Under the pieces are notes generated by a model. It saw only the letters and a list, made by a program, of their open reading frames with translations, had not been told where the DNA came from and ran no database searches. Below are positions 55,582 through 64,000 of a DNA stretch of 64,000 nucleotides, piece by piece. Position 1 is the first letter of the stretch, and each line of letters begins with the position of its first letter. The DNA is from Ureibacillus sp. FSL W7-1570. Lineage in GTDB: Bacteria; Bacillota; Bacilli; Bacillales_A; Planococcaceae. Made by a program: the position numbers and the translations under genes. The stretch spans positions 310,001 to 374,000 of the forward strand of contig NZ_CP151979.1 in the NCBI RefSeq assembly GCF_038593265.1, given 5' to 3'.

Positions 55582-55848
55582 ATGAATAATCCCTTGTTTC
55601 TGATGGATGTAAATGAACTGGTGCTCGGTGCGGCCCGTGGTCCTTTGGCGAACATGCACCCGATGGACGTCATGTGGGTTTCCTTTTATTCCATCCTGGC
55701 AATGATCATTTCCATTCTCATGTTAAGTGCAGCCCGCAAATGGGTAAAAAACGAGATCTTGTCCTTTTTCATTCGAATCATCGCTTTTATCATCTTTTTA
55801 ATTGGAACATTATTAATGGTTTTAGTAATCTTCACATGGCCATCATAA
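55582..55848 (+). CDS. YphE-like DUF2768 membrane protein
   Basis: 88 residues with two transmembrane helices (about 30-50 and 62-84), in the place of B. subtilis yphE. Function unknown; small membrane proteins of this family are found in spore formers. ATG 55582 after GAAAGGTGGA. yphF follows after 18 bp. Confidence 0.75.
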   Translation: MNNPLFLMDVNELVLGAARGPLANMHPMDVMWVSFYSILAMIISILMLSAARKWVKNEILSFFIRIIAFIIFLIGTLLMVLVIFTWPS

Positions 55849-55866
55849 TCTCAGGAGTGAAAATCG

Positions 55867-56586
55867 ATGAAAAATAAACCCATATTCTTGGTAATGTTGC
55901 TATTAACATCCTTTTTATTATCCGGATGTTTGTTTCCTCAGGAAGAGCGGGTGGAAAATCAAATCCCTGACGAAGCCCAGCTTATTGCGGTGCAGAATGC
56001 CGTCGATCAATATAAAGCGGAAACCGGCGTATTGCCGATAAAAAACAAAGAGATGGATACAGATATCTTTATCAAATATCCGATCGATTTTTCCAAACTG
56101 GTGCCAAAATATTTGGCGAATGTTCCTGGGAATTCTTATGAAAAAGGCGGCATTTTCCAATATATTATCTGGGATCCGGAAAACAATCCTACTGTGAAAT
56201 TGGTAGATTTGCGGTCTGCAGAGACGTTGAGAGAACTGAACCTGCGTCTTCTCTCATCCAAATACATGATGTATAAAGAGCAAATTGCCGACTACGTATA
56301 TTCGATAGATTACAAAAAATTGGGGTATACGAAAGAACTGACGGTTCCGAGCCCTTACTCGAACAACCACTTGCCATTGGTCGCATCTACGGAAGGTAAA
56401 GCCTATGTGGATTATTCCATCGATTTGGCTCAATTCCTAAAAGAACATGACATCAAACCAAAACCGGGCGAAGATATCCGTATGTACCTGGTGGAAGCTT
56501 ATCCTGTTGTGCCGGCCTATTCGTTGCCTTACACGGTAAACGAGGACAATGAACCGGTCTTTATGTATGATCCAACAAAAAAATAA
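55867..56586 (+). CDS. yphF: YphF-like lipoprotein
   Basis: 239 residues with a lipoprotein signal: hydrophobic core and lipobox LLSGC (Cys near residue 21). The mature part has no recognised domain. It stands between yphE and spoIVA, as in B. subtilis, where the locus is conserved in spore formers. Terminator follows. Confidence 0.85.
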   Translation: MKNKPIFLVMLLLTSFLLSGCLFPQEERVENQIPDEAQLIAVQNAVDQYKAETGVLPIKNKEMDTDIFIKYPIDFSKLVPKYLANVPGNSYEKGGIFQYIIWDPENNPTVKLVDLRSAETLRELNLRLLSSKYMMYKEQIADYVYSIDYKKLGYTKELTVPSPYSNNHLPLVASTEGKAYVDYSIDLAQFLKEHDIKPKPGEDIRMYLVEAYPVVPAYSLPYTVNEDNEPVFMYDPTKK

Positions 56587-56597
56587 AAAATTTTAGC

Positions 56598-56625
56598 CTT
56601 GTACGACTTTTCGTGCAAGGTTTTT
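56598..56625 (+). terminator. Terminator after yphF
   Basis: CCTTGTACGA pairs with TCGTGCAAGG, then T5. Confidence 0.85.
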
Positions 56626-56653
56626 CATATTTTAGATATATAATTCATAGATT
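56626..56653 (+). promoter_or_regulatory. SigE-type promoter for spoIVA
   Basis: CATATT (56626-56631), 14 bp, CATAGATT (56646-56653), close to the SigE consensus (kmATATT / CATAcAnT). It abuts the yphF terminator. The predicted transcript starts near 56660, just before the ribosome binding site AAAGGAGG. Confidence 0.72.
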
Positions 56654-56677
56654 GAAGTACGTAAAGGAGGAGCTACA

Positions 56678-58156
56678 ATAGGGGAACAAATATTTCAACA
56701 AATAGCGGAAAGAACAAATGGCGATGTATATATTGGTGTTGTAGGGCCTGTGAGAGTTGGAAAATCCACATTTGTGAAAAGAATGATGGAGTCCATTGTG
56801 CTTCCGAACATCGTTGATGAAGAAGAGCGGAAAAGAGCGCTGGACGAGCTGCCCCAAAGCTCACCCGGTCCTGTCATTATGACGGCGGAACCGAAATTTG
56901 TTCCTGCCCATGGAACGGAAATTTGTATTGGGGAAAATGATATACCTTTCCGCATCCGTTTTGCTGATTGTGTGGGTTATGTCATTGATGGGGTAAAAGG
57001 GTATGAAGATGAAAACGGTCCAAAATATGTACACACCCCGTGGAATACGGAAGCCATTCCGTTCCAGGAAGCGGCACGCATCGGAACCGATAAGGTGATT
57101 CGGGATCATGCCAACATCGGGGTAGTTGTAACAACAGACGGTACAGTGAACGGTATTGCCCGGGAAGCTGCGCAAGTGGCGGAAGAACAAATTGTTGAAC
57201 AACTGCAGGAAATCGGTAAACCATTTGTCATCATTTTAAACAGCCAATATCCGAACAACCAAAATACGCAAAGATTGCGCAATGAATTGATCGCCAAATA
57301 CAATGTGCCGGTCATTGCCACATCCATAGATCAAATGTCGATCAATGACATGGAATATATTCTCGAAGAAGCATTGTATGAATTCCCTGTGGAAGATATT
57401 GAAGTGGAAAAGCCTGATTGGCTGGACGTTTTAGAACCTTCCCATCATGTCAATGCGACACTTTCGGATGCGGTTGGAAACGTCCTTAATTCTGTCACAA
57501 AAATCCGGGATGTTCATAAAGCGGTGGAAGAATTAAGGGACATCGATTTTATCGAAAGTTGCGATATCGAAAAAGTCGATGCCGGAATCGGTGTGGCTAC
57601 GGTGCGCATTACATTGAAACCGGAAATTTACAAAGCGGTATGCAATGAATTTTTGGATGCACCGATCGACACGAAAAAAGATTGGCTGCTCTTCATCAAA
57701 GAGGCGCAGGAGGCGAAAAAAGCCCAAAAACGCTTCCGCGAGGCGATTGAAGAAGCGACGGTGAATGGTTATGGCGTAACGCTTCCGACAATGGAAGAGT
57801 TTGAACCGAGCGAGCCGGAAATTATCAAACAAAATAATTTCTACGGCGTCCGGATGAAGGCGAAAGCCCCTTCATACCACATTATCCGCGTCGATATGGA
57901 GTCTGAATTCTCGCCTTTGATTGGATCGGAGTTCCATAGCCAGCAGCTTCTAAAAGATCTGCAATATGCTTATAAGCACGATCGCGAAGCATTATGGCAA
58001 ACTCCATTATTTGGCACGCCCCTTCATGAAGTGTTGACGGAAAGCATCCGTTATAAGATGAATGCTGTTCCGCCAAGCGCGAAGAAGAGAATGCGCCAAA
58101 CAATTGAAAGAATGGTGAATGAAGGAGAAAAAGGACTCATCACGTTTATTATTTAA
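56678..58156 (+). CDS. spoIVA: SpoIVA, spore coat basement-layer ATPase, apparent ATA start
   Basis: 492 residues from ATA 56678, exactly the B. subtilis length. SpoIVA polymerises on the forespore surface using ATP. The N-terminal IFQQIAERTNGDVYIGVVG aligns with the known SpoIVA start, and the Walker A motif is GPVRVGKST (about residues 24-32). The first ordinary start in frame (GTG 56750) would begin inside the Walker A. AAAGGAGG (56663-56670) lies seven bases before ATA. The C-terminus KGLITFII is conserved. Either a real non-AUG start or a sequence error of ATG to ATA. Confidence 0.9.
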   Translation: MGEQIFQQIAERTNGDVYIGVVGPVRVGKSTFVKRMMESIVLPNIVDEEERKRALDELPQSSPGPVIMTAEPKFVPAHGTEICIGENDIPFRIRFADCVGYVIDGVKGYEDENGPKYVHTPWNTEAIPFQEAARIGTDKVIRDHANIGVVVTTDGTVNGIAREAAQVAEEQIVEQLQEIGKPFVIILNSQYPNNQNTQRLRNELIAKYNVPVIATSIDQMSINDMEYILEEALYEFPVEDIEVEKPDWLDVLEPSHHVNATLSDAVGNVLNSVTKIRDVHKAVEELRDIDFIESCDIEKVDAGIGVATVRITLKPEIYKAVCNEFLDAPIDTKKDWLLFIKEAQEAKKAQKRFREAIEEATVNGYGVTLPTMEEFEPSEPEIIKQNNFYGVRMKAKAPSYHIIRVDMESEFSPLIGSEFHSQQLLKDLQYAYKHDREALWQTPLFGTPLHEVLTESIRYKMNAVPPSAKKRMRQTIERMVNEGEKGLITFII

Positions 58157-58192
58157 AAAATGTGAAATAATAAAAATAATGGAATGTTATAT

Positions 58193-58226
58193 AGGACTTT
58201 TTGTCAAGTAGACGAAAAGTCCTTTT
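58193..58226 (+). terminator. Terminator after spoIVA
   Basis: AGGACTTTTTGTC pairs with GACGAAAAGTCCT, T-rich tail. Confidence 0.8.
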
Positions 58227-58359
58227 CGTTGTCTAATGTTTAAAAAAATACAACTTTTCTTGGACAAACATGCATAAATACAGTTGCACCGCGTATTTCA
58301 ATATGTTACTCTTTTTACATGATTTAGCTTTTCTAACCCTTTGAGAGGAGGTGAATAGC

Positions 58360-58632
58360 ATGAATAAAACAGAATTAGTGAACTCTGTTGCTGAAGCTGC
58401 GGGTCTTTCCAAGAAAGATGCTTCTAAAGCAGTAGATGCAGTATTCGATATAATTCAAGACACTCTTGCAAAGGGTGACAAAGTGCAATTAATCGGTTTT
58501 GGAAACTTCGAAGTTCGTGAACGTGCTGCACGTAAAGGACGTAATCCACAAACAGGAGAAGAAATTGAAATCGCTGCAAGCAAAGTTCCAGCTTTCAAAC
58601 CAGGTAAAGCACTTAAAGAAGCTGTAAAATAA
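58360..58632 (+). CDS. hbs: Hbs (HU), histone-like DNA-binding protein
   Basis: 90 residues of the HU/IHF family: [54 protein letters not shown] (arm) and [14 protein letters not shown]. Nucleoid-associated, essential in B. subtilis. Very strong RBS GAGAGGAGGTGA. Own terminator. Confidence 0.97.
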   Translation: MNKTELVNSVAEAAGLSKKDASKAVDAVFDIIQDTLAKGDKVQLIGFGNFEVRERAARKGRNPQTGEEIEIAASKVPAFKPGKALKEAVK

Positions 58633-58653
58633 AAAGCTTCTTTAAAATTACAT

Positions 58654-58689
58654 AGAGCAGTCGTCATGAATATGATGACTGCTCTTTTT
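58654..58689 (+). terminator. Terminator after hbs
   Basis: AGAGCAGTCGTCAT pairs with ATGATGACTGCTCT, followed by TTTTTA. Confidence 0.9.
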
Positions 58690-58854
58690 ACATATTAATT
58701 ATAATATTAATAAACGATAAATCAATTTTAACATCCGGATCAAGAAAACTCATCAAAAAATTCAAATTTTATAAAAGCCTTTTGCGATTCACGTCTGTAT
58801 GTGCTACGATTCAATTTGACAGTGTTGTGTTTTGTCGATTTAGGAGGAACATTT

Positions 58855-59424
58855 ATGTCGAATGTTGATTTAAAAAAAATAGAAGAAGCTGTAAAAATGA
58901 TTCTGGAGGCCGTAGGAGAAGACGTTAATCGTGAAGGACTCATTGATACGCCCAAACGGGTTTCAAAAATGTATGAAGAAATGTTCAAAGGTTTGAATGA
59001 GGATCCGAGAAGTCTGTTTGAAACGGTCTTTCATGAAAATCACGATGAACTTGTTCTTGTAAAAGATATTCCATTTTATTCAATGTGTGAACATCATTTA
59101 GTTCCATTTTACGGAAAAGCTCATGTTGCATACATACCCCAACAAGGACGGGTGGCAGGTTTAAGTAAAATAGGACGATTGGTGGAATCGGTCAGTCATC
59201 GACCTCAATTGCAAGAACGGATTACAACGACCATTGCGGATATTTTAATGGAAAAATTGGAGCCCCTGGGCGTTTTTGTCATGATTGAAGCGGAGCATAT
59301 GTGCATGACGATGAGGGGATTAAAAAAACCCGGGACAAAAACGGTCACTTCTTGCGCAAGGGGAATTTATGAAGAAGATGCTGTAAAACGCCAAGAAGTA
59401 ATTTCATTTATTCAAATGTCTTAA
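58855..59424 (+). CDS. folE: FolE (MtrA), GTP cyclohydrolase I
   Basis: First step of folate synthesis from GTP. 189 residues with zinc ligands in [20 protein letters not shown] and SCARG. ATG 58855 after AGGAGGAAC; the longer frame from 58801 lacks a site. Next to mtrB, as in B. subtilis mtrAB. Confidence 0.96.
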   Translation: MSNVDLKKIEEAVKMILEAVGEDVNREGLIDTPKRVSKMYEEMFKGLNEDPRSLFETVFHENHDELVLVKDIPFYSMCEHHLVPFYGKAHVAYIPQQGRVAGLSKIGRLVESVSHRPQLQERITTTIADILMEKLEPLGVFVMIEAEHMCMTMRGLKKPGTKTVTSCARGIYEEDAVKRQEVISFIQMS

Positions 59425-59479
59425 TTAACATACCAGTTTATGTTATGATAACAAAGAAAAAGAGATGTGAGGGAGAAGT

Positions 59480-59701
59480 ATGAACCAATCCGATTATGTC
59501 GTAATTGAAGCCGAAGAAGATGGCGTACATGTAATTGGTTTAACCCGTGGTGAAGATACAAAATTTCATCATTCCGAAAAATTGGATGCCGGGGAAGTAA
59601 TGATCGCTCAATTTACTGAACATACTTCCGCCATGAAGATACGGGGAAAGGCGAAAATTTATACAGCCCACGGCATCATTGAAAGCCAATCAAAAAAGTA
59701 A
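59480..59701 (+). CDS. mtrB: MtrB (TRAP), trp RNA-binding attenuation protein
   Basis: 73 residues, the 11-mer ring protein that binds tryptophan and trp-leader RNA. Nearly the canonical sequence is visible: [23 protein letters not shown] and [19 protein letters not shown], with the RNA-binding Lys/Arg residues. RBS GAGGGAGA. Its trp targets are outside the window. Confidence 0.96.
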   Translation: MNQSDYVVIEAEEDGVHVIGLTRGEDTKFHHSEKLDAGEVMIAQFTEHTSAMKIRGKAKIYTAHGIIESQSKK

Positions 59702-59768
59702 CCAGTTTTGTATGACGACTGTAATAAGTGCAGGAGACAGTGCCTGAATGTGGAATGGAGTAATACCT

Positions 59769-60521
59769 ATGGATATATCATACATTGAAAAGCATATTGA
59801 ACAATTGAAAAATGATATATATCGAAATGTGGAACATAAAACATTGGTGAAATATACTGGGAATCCATTGGTGGATGAAAATCAATTATTTTACTTGCTG
59901 TTGCCGTTTTTTGATGGGGAAGCTTGGGATGATGACATATATCAAGGGGTGATTACGGTTGGTATAGTACAGGCATCCCTTGCAAAACATAATCTTGTCG
60001 ACGAGTATGATGCAACAACGAAACAGCAGCAGCTGACAGTGCTTTCTGGCGATTATTACAGTGGTCGTTATTATGAAATCTTAGCTAAATCCGGTAATAT
60101 TTCATTAATCCGTCAACTTTCTGAAAGCGTTATAATCAGATCGGAACATGAAGTGCGGGTATATGAACCGACCAATTATGCCATCGACGATTGGTTTGAC
60201 AGCTTATCTGTGATCGAATCAGAATGTATTAACAGGTTTTACCAAATATACAATTTCAATCAATATTCAAAGATTATGCAGAACAATTTATTGATTCTTC
60301 GATTGCAAAATGAACTATTAAACTATAGAAAAGGTAATAGCTCACGTTTTTTACAAAAAATGAAGGAAAGCGTTGGACCTGATGATTCTTTAAATTTCGA
60401 AAAGTATCTTCAACATAGAATCGAAGTGCTTGTTGACCAATTGCGAGAATTGTTACGTACCTCTTCTATGAAAGCTGAATTGAAACAATACATTGCAGAA
60501 CGGTTGATTAGAGAGAGTTAA
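59769..60521 (+). CDS. hepS: HepS, heptaprenyl diphosphate synthase component I
   Basis: 250 residues, the non-catalytic chain-length subunit of the heterodimeric synthase making the menaquinone-7 side chain. Recognised by [52 protein letters not shown] 59769, with GGAATGGAG eight bases upstream, is preferred to ATG 59748. menG and hepT follow. Confidence 0.9.
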   Translation: MDISYIEKHIEQLKNDIYRNVEHKTLVKYTGNPLVDENQLFYLLLPFFDGEAWDDDIYQGVITVGIVQASLAKHNLVDEYDATTKQQQLTVLSGDYYSGRYYEILAKSGNISLIRQLSESVIIRSEHEVRVYEPTNYAIDDWFDSLSVIESECINRFYQIYNFNQYSKIMQNNLLILRLQNELLNYRKGNSSRFLQKMKESVGPDDSLNFEKYLQHRIEVLVDQLRELLRTSSMKAELKQYIAERLIRES

Positions 60522-60538
60522 GAAAGGTAATGAAAAAA

Positions 60539-61243
60539 ATGGCAAAATCCAAAGAGCAACGTGTCCATGAAGTCTTTGAAAAAATTTATCAAAATTACGA
60601 TAAAATGAATTCGGTGATCAGTTTCAATCTTCATGTCAGATGGCGTAAAGATATTATGAAACGAATGAAAGTCAAGCCAGGTTCGAAATGTCTGGATGTA
60701 TGTTGCGGTACAGCCGATTGGACGATTGCGCTGGCAAAGGCGACAGGGGAAAGCGGCGTTGTAATAGGACTCGATTTTAGTAAAAATATGTTGAAAATTG
60801 GAGAGGAAAAGGTGAAACCTTATCCTCAAGTGGAGCTGATCCATGGCAATGCGATGGAACTCCCATTCGAAGATAATACTTTCGACTATGTTACGATTGG
60901 ATTCGGATTACGGAATGTTCCGGATTATATGCAAGTATTAAGAGAGATGCATCGCGTATTAAAGCCTGGCGGAATGGTCGTTTGTTTGGATACATCACAG
61001 CCGGAAATTCCGGTTTATAAACAATTGTTCCGTTTCTATTTTCGATACATCATGCCGCTATTCGGAAAAATTTTTGCGAAGAGTTATGAAGAATATTCGT
61101 GGCTGCAAGAATCTGCGAGCGCTTTCCCTGGCATGAAAAAACTGGCCCAAATGTTTAAAGAAGCCGGATTTGTCAATGTCACATATAAAAGCTATAGCGG
61201 TGGTGCGGCAGCAATGCACATGGGATACAAAAAAGGAATTTAG
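60539..61243 (+). CDS. menG: MenG (UbiE), demethylmenaquinone methyltransferase
   Basis: Final methylation of menaquinone with S-adenosylmethionine. 234 residues: [26 protein letters not shown] motif [15 protein letters not shown], and [27 protein letters not shown] 60539 matches the B. subtilis start; ATG 60530 is two bases from the Shine-Dalgarno. Between hepS and hepT, as in the ger C locus. Confidence 0.95.
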   Translation: MAKSKEQRVHEVFEKIYQNYDKMNSVISFNLHVRWRKDIMKRMKVKPGSKCLDVCCGTADWTIALAKATGESGVVIGLDFSKNMLKIGEEKVKPYPQVELIHGNAMELPFEDNTFDYVTIGFGLRNVPDYMQVLREMHRVLKPGGMVVCLDTSQPEIPVYKQLFRFYFRYIMPLFGKIFAKSYEEYSWLQESASAFPGMKKLAQMFKEAGFVNVTYKSYSGGAAAMHMGYKKGI

Positions 61244-61257
61244 GGAGAGGTTAACGA

Positions 61258-62232
61258 GTGGAAAAGATGAAATTAAAAATGCTCTATTCCGATTTCAAAC
61301 CGGATATAGATATCATCGAAGCAGAATTGGAAAAAGCTCTCAACTCAACGTCGCATGTATTAAACGACGCCTCTCTCCATCTATTACGTGCGGGCGGTAA
61401 AAGAATTCGCCCACTTTTTGTTTTAATGAGTGCAAAATTTGGTCAATATAATATTGAACGAATGAAGTACGCTGCTGTGCCTCTTGAATTGATCCATATG
61501 GGTTCCCTTGTTCACGATGATGTCATTGACCATTCCGACATGAGACGGGGGCGTCCAACCGTCCGTTCCCAGTGGAATAACCGGGTCGCAATGCTCACGG
61601 GAAACTTTATTTTTGGACGGGCCATCCAATATGTATCCCATATCGAAGACCCGAAGGCGCATCAAATACTGGCCAGAACAATGGTGGAAATATGCAATGG
61701 AGAAATTATCCAAATTGAAGATAAATATCGTACGAACCAAAATTTGAAGGACTATTTCCGCCGCATTAAACGAAAAACCGCCATCCTCATAGAATCGAGC
61801 TGTGAAGTGGGAGCGGTTGTCGCAAATGTGGATCCTTTGAATACACAGCGATTAAAAAGATTCGGCTATTATGTCGGCATGAGTTATCAGATCGTGGATG
61901 ACGTGCTGGATTTCATATCGACGGATAAGCAGCTGGGCAAACCGGCAGGCAGCGATTTATTGCAAGGAAACATTACGTTGCCGATTTTGCTTATGAAAGA
62001 TCATCCGAAAATCACCCGATTTATTGAGCGGGCTTCCAAAGGGGAGGTCACGGAAGCGGAACGGCTGGAAATGCTTCAAATCGTCCGCAAATCGGATTCC
62101 ATCAAAAAAGCGCTGGAAATAAGCGACCGCTATTTGAAAAAAGCGATGAAAGAAGTTGAGAATTTGCCTGATAATCCGGCAAAGAAAAAACTGAAAGAAA
62201 TCGCATTATTTATTGGAAAACGCAAATTTTAA
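61258..62232 (+). CDS. hepT: HepT, heptaprenyl diphosphate synthase component II
   Basis: 324-residue catalytic prenyltransferase: first Asp-rich motif SLVHDDVIDHSDMRRGRP, second QIVDDVLDFIS, and GGKRIRPLFVLMS for the allylic substrate. GTG 61258 after GGGAGAGG. Forms the active enzyme with HepS. Confidence 0.95.
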   Translation: MEKMKLKMLYSDFKPDIDIIEAELEKALNSTSHVLNDASLHLLRAGGKRIRPLFVLMSAKFGQYNIERMKYAAVPLELIHMGSLVHDDVIDHSDMRRGRPTVRSQWNNRVAMLTGNFIFGRAIQYVSHIEDPKAHQILARTMVEICNGEIIQIEDKYRTNQNLKDYFRRIKRKTAILIESSCEVGAVVANVDPLNTQRLKRFGYYVGMSYQIVDDVLDFISTDKQLGKPAGSDLLQGNITLPILLMKDHPKITRFIERASKGEVTEAERLEMLQIVRKSDSIKKALEISDRYLKKAMKEVENLPDNPAKKKLKEIALFIGKRKF

Positions 62233-62260
62233 AAATTTATTCCCCACCCCATATTGATAG

Positions 62261-62289
62261 TTGAAGGTTGAGCTTGAATTTGTTAATAT
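62261..62289 (+). promoter_or_regulatory. SigA-type promoter for ndk
   Basis: TTGAAG (62261-62266), 17 bp, TAATAT (62284-62289), about 50 bp before ndk. Confidence 0.5.
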
Positions 62290-62339
62290 TTAGCGGTGAG
62301 CAAAAACCTTATTTTGGAGAATTAAGGAGTTGTTAGGAC

Positions 62340-62756
62340 ATGGCAATTGAAAAAACATTTCTTATGGTAAAACCTGATGGTGTAAAACGCCAAGTAATCG
62401 GAGATATTATCGACCGTTTTGAACGTCGTGGATTTGTATTGCGCGGAGCTAAATTAATGAATGTTCCACGTGAATTGGCTGAAAAACATTATGAAGAACA
62501 TAAAGAGAAGCCATTCTTTAACGAATTGGTTGACTTCATCACTTCCGGACCGGTATTTGCAATGGTTTGGGAAGGTGAAAATATCATTAAATTGGCTCGC
62601 GTGATGATGGGAGCTACGAAACCTGAAGAAGCTCAACCAGGTACAATCCGCGGTGATTATGCAGTGACAATTTCCGAAAACGTTATTCACGGTTCCGATT
62701 CACCGTCATCAGCTGAACGTGAAATCAAATTATGGTTTAATGATGAACTAGTTTAA
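62340..62756 (+). CDS. ndk: Ndk, nucleoside diphosphate kinase
   Basis: Balances NTP pools by transferring phosphate through His. 138 residues with [14 protein letters not shown]-like start, the [23 protein letters not shown] segment and active-site [25 protein letters not shown]. About ten residues shorter than B. subtilis Ndk, at the C-terminus. Confidence 0.96.
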   Translation: MAIEKTFLMVKPDGVKRQVIGDIIDRFERRGFVLRGAKLMNVPRELAEKHYEEHKEKPFFNELVDFITSGPVFAMVWEGENIIKLARVMMGATKPEEAQPGTIRGDYAVTISENVIHGSDSPSSAEREIKLWFNDELV

Positions 62757-62782
62757 TCATCCACGTTTATTTCTGTTGCTTT

Positions 62783-62826
62783 AAGCTATTCCACAGCAAT
62801 CCTCTCGCTGTCGGGATAGCTTTTTA
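62783..62826 (+). terminator. Terminator after ndk
   Basis: AAGCTATTCCACAGC with GCTGTCGGGATAGCTT (a mismatch inside), then TTTAT. Confidence 0.8.
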
Positions 62827-62984
62827 TTTATACTTCTTTTCCATTTAATATGAAGTTGATATAAAAAGGTTTGTGTTATTCAACATAAGTTAAAGATTAT
62901 TTTCACCGTTGGAAATTCACTTTTTGATTTTTTTATATATTTCAGAAAAGAAAAATTTTGTATATAATAGGTGTACGTCATTAG

Positions 62985-63770
<786 letters not shown>

Positions 63771-63782
63771 GGGTGAAAAGGG

Positions 63783-63808
63783 CGCTTTTCGACATTGTGC
63801 GAAAAGCG
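63783..63808 (+). terminator. Hairpin after cheR, weak terminator
   Basis: CGCTTTTCG pairs with CGAAAAGCG; the following sequence is only moderately T-rich. Confidence 0.45.
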
Positions 63809-63927
63809 TATTATCTTTTATTCGAACGTCATTTTATACAATTTGTTCGATTCATCATGTTTTTTAACTACTGTTATGTTATATTAAAGAATACATACTT
63901 TAACGAGTTGAAGGGAGAAAGTGTTTG

Positions 63928-64000
63928 ATGAGATATTTAACTGCGGGGGAATCCCACGGTCCTCAATTAACGACGATTATTGAAGGGTTGCCATCCCTTT
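63928..64000 (+). CDS. aroC: AroC (AroF), chorismate synthase, N-terminal part only
   Basis: The first 24 codons, starting [20 protein letters not shown], the invariant start of chorismate synthase. ATG 63928 after AAGGGAGA. The gene runs off the window. Last step of the shikimate pathway. Confidence 0.92.
   Translation, partial: MRYLTAGESHGPQLTTIIEGLPSL

Noticed and set aside
56750-58156. spoIVA as a 468-residue protein starting at GTG 56750
   Set aside because: This start lies within the Walker A motif, has no Shine-Dalgarno sequence, and gives a protein 24 residues short of the family length.

Overview
The window reads as chromosomal backbone DNA of a low-to-moderate GC, endospore-forming Gram-positive bacterium of the order Bacillales. 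Gene order closely follows the Bacillus subtilis yqkD-to-aroF region (yqkD, yqkE, yqkF, nudF, fur, xerD, deoB, spoIIA operon, lysA, ribT, ypuF, scpAB, dacB, rluB, resABCDE, sigX-rsiX, ribU, fer, ypbB-recQ, ypbE, ypdA, prsW, sleB-ypeB, ypfA, cmk, ypfD, der, gpsA, yphE-yphF, spoIVA, hbs, folE, mtrB, hepS-menG-hepT, ndk, cheR, aroC). A class IV polyhydroxyalkanoate locus (phaQ / phaRBC) and several gene losses (no spoVAA-AE, spmAB, ribDEAH or gudB at their usual places) fit a Planococcaceae-type organism of the Lysinibacillus/Ureibacillus sort. That genus-level guess is an inference.

Layout. 1-2.9 kb: phaQ repressor (partial) divergent from phaR-phaB-phaC. 3-7 kb: yneF, a hemolysin III family gene, yqkD, a thiolase (candidate PhaA) and yqkE. 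7-10.5 kb: amino-acid permease, VanZ-like protein and yqkF on the minus strand, with an unexplained compact segment at 8.9-9.03 kb. 10.6-16 kb: nudF, a SpoIIM-like membrane protein, fur, xerD, deoB, pdp. 16-20 kb: SulP transporter and a complete IS1182-type element. 20-25 kb: spoIIAA-spoIIAB-sigF-spoVAF and lysA with a coupled 32-codon membrane peptide. 25-29 kb: ribT, ypuF, scpAB, D-Ala-D-Ala carboxypeptidase, rluB. 29-35 kb: resABC and resDE. 35-41.8 kb: sigX-rsiX, FMN riboswitch-ribU, a TlpA-like thioredoxin, cupin, fabI with a FapR box, an autoregulated PadR operon, ferredoxin. 42-50 kb: ypbB-recQ, LysM protein, phosphoesterase, bdr, prsW, sleB-ypeB. 50-58 kb: ypfA, cmk, ypfD, der, gpsA, yphE, yphF, spoIVA. 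58-64 kb: hbs, folE, mtrB, menaquinone side-chain and methylation genes, ndk, cheR and the start of aroC.

How the parts work together. Sporulation and germination are strongly represented (forespore sigma factor module, SpoVAF, SleB/YpeB, SpoIVA), with recognisable SigH, SigE and SigG promoter sequences. Respiration is represented by cytochrome c maturation (ResABC), the ResDE sensor pair and menaquinone synthesis. Envelope stress is represented by SigX/RsiX and PrsW. Reserve polymer synthesis is represented by the pha genes. The most unusual observation is that spoIVA has no ATG, GTG or TTG start in a sensible place: family length, Shine-Dalgarno position and an adjacent SigE-type promoter all point to an ATA initiation codon. 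Other points worth attention are a three-site PadR operator array at ~30-bp spacing, twin palindromes in the phaQ promoter, a divergent SpoIIM-like protein, and the 32-codon ORF overlapping the lysA stop.
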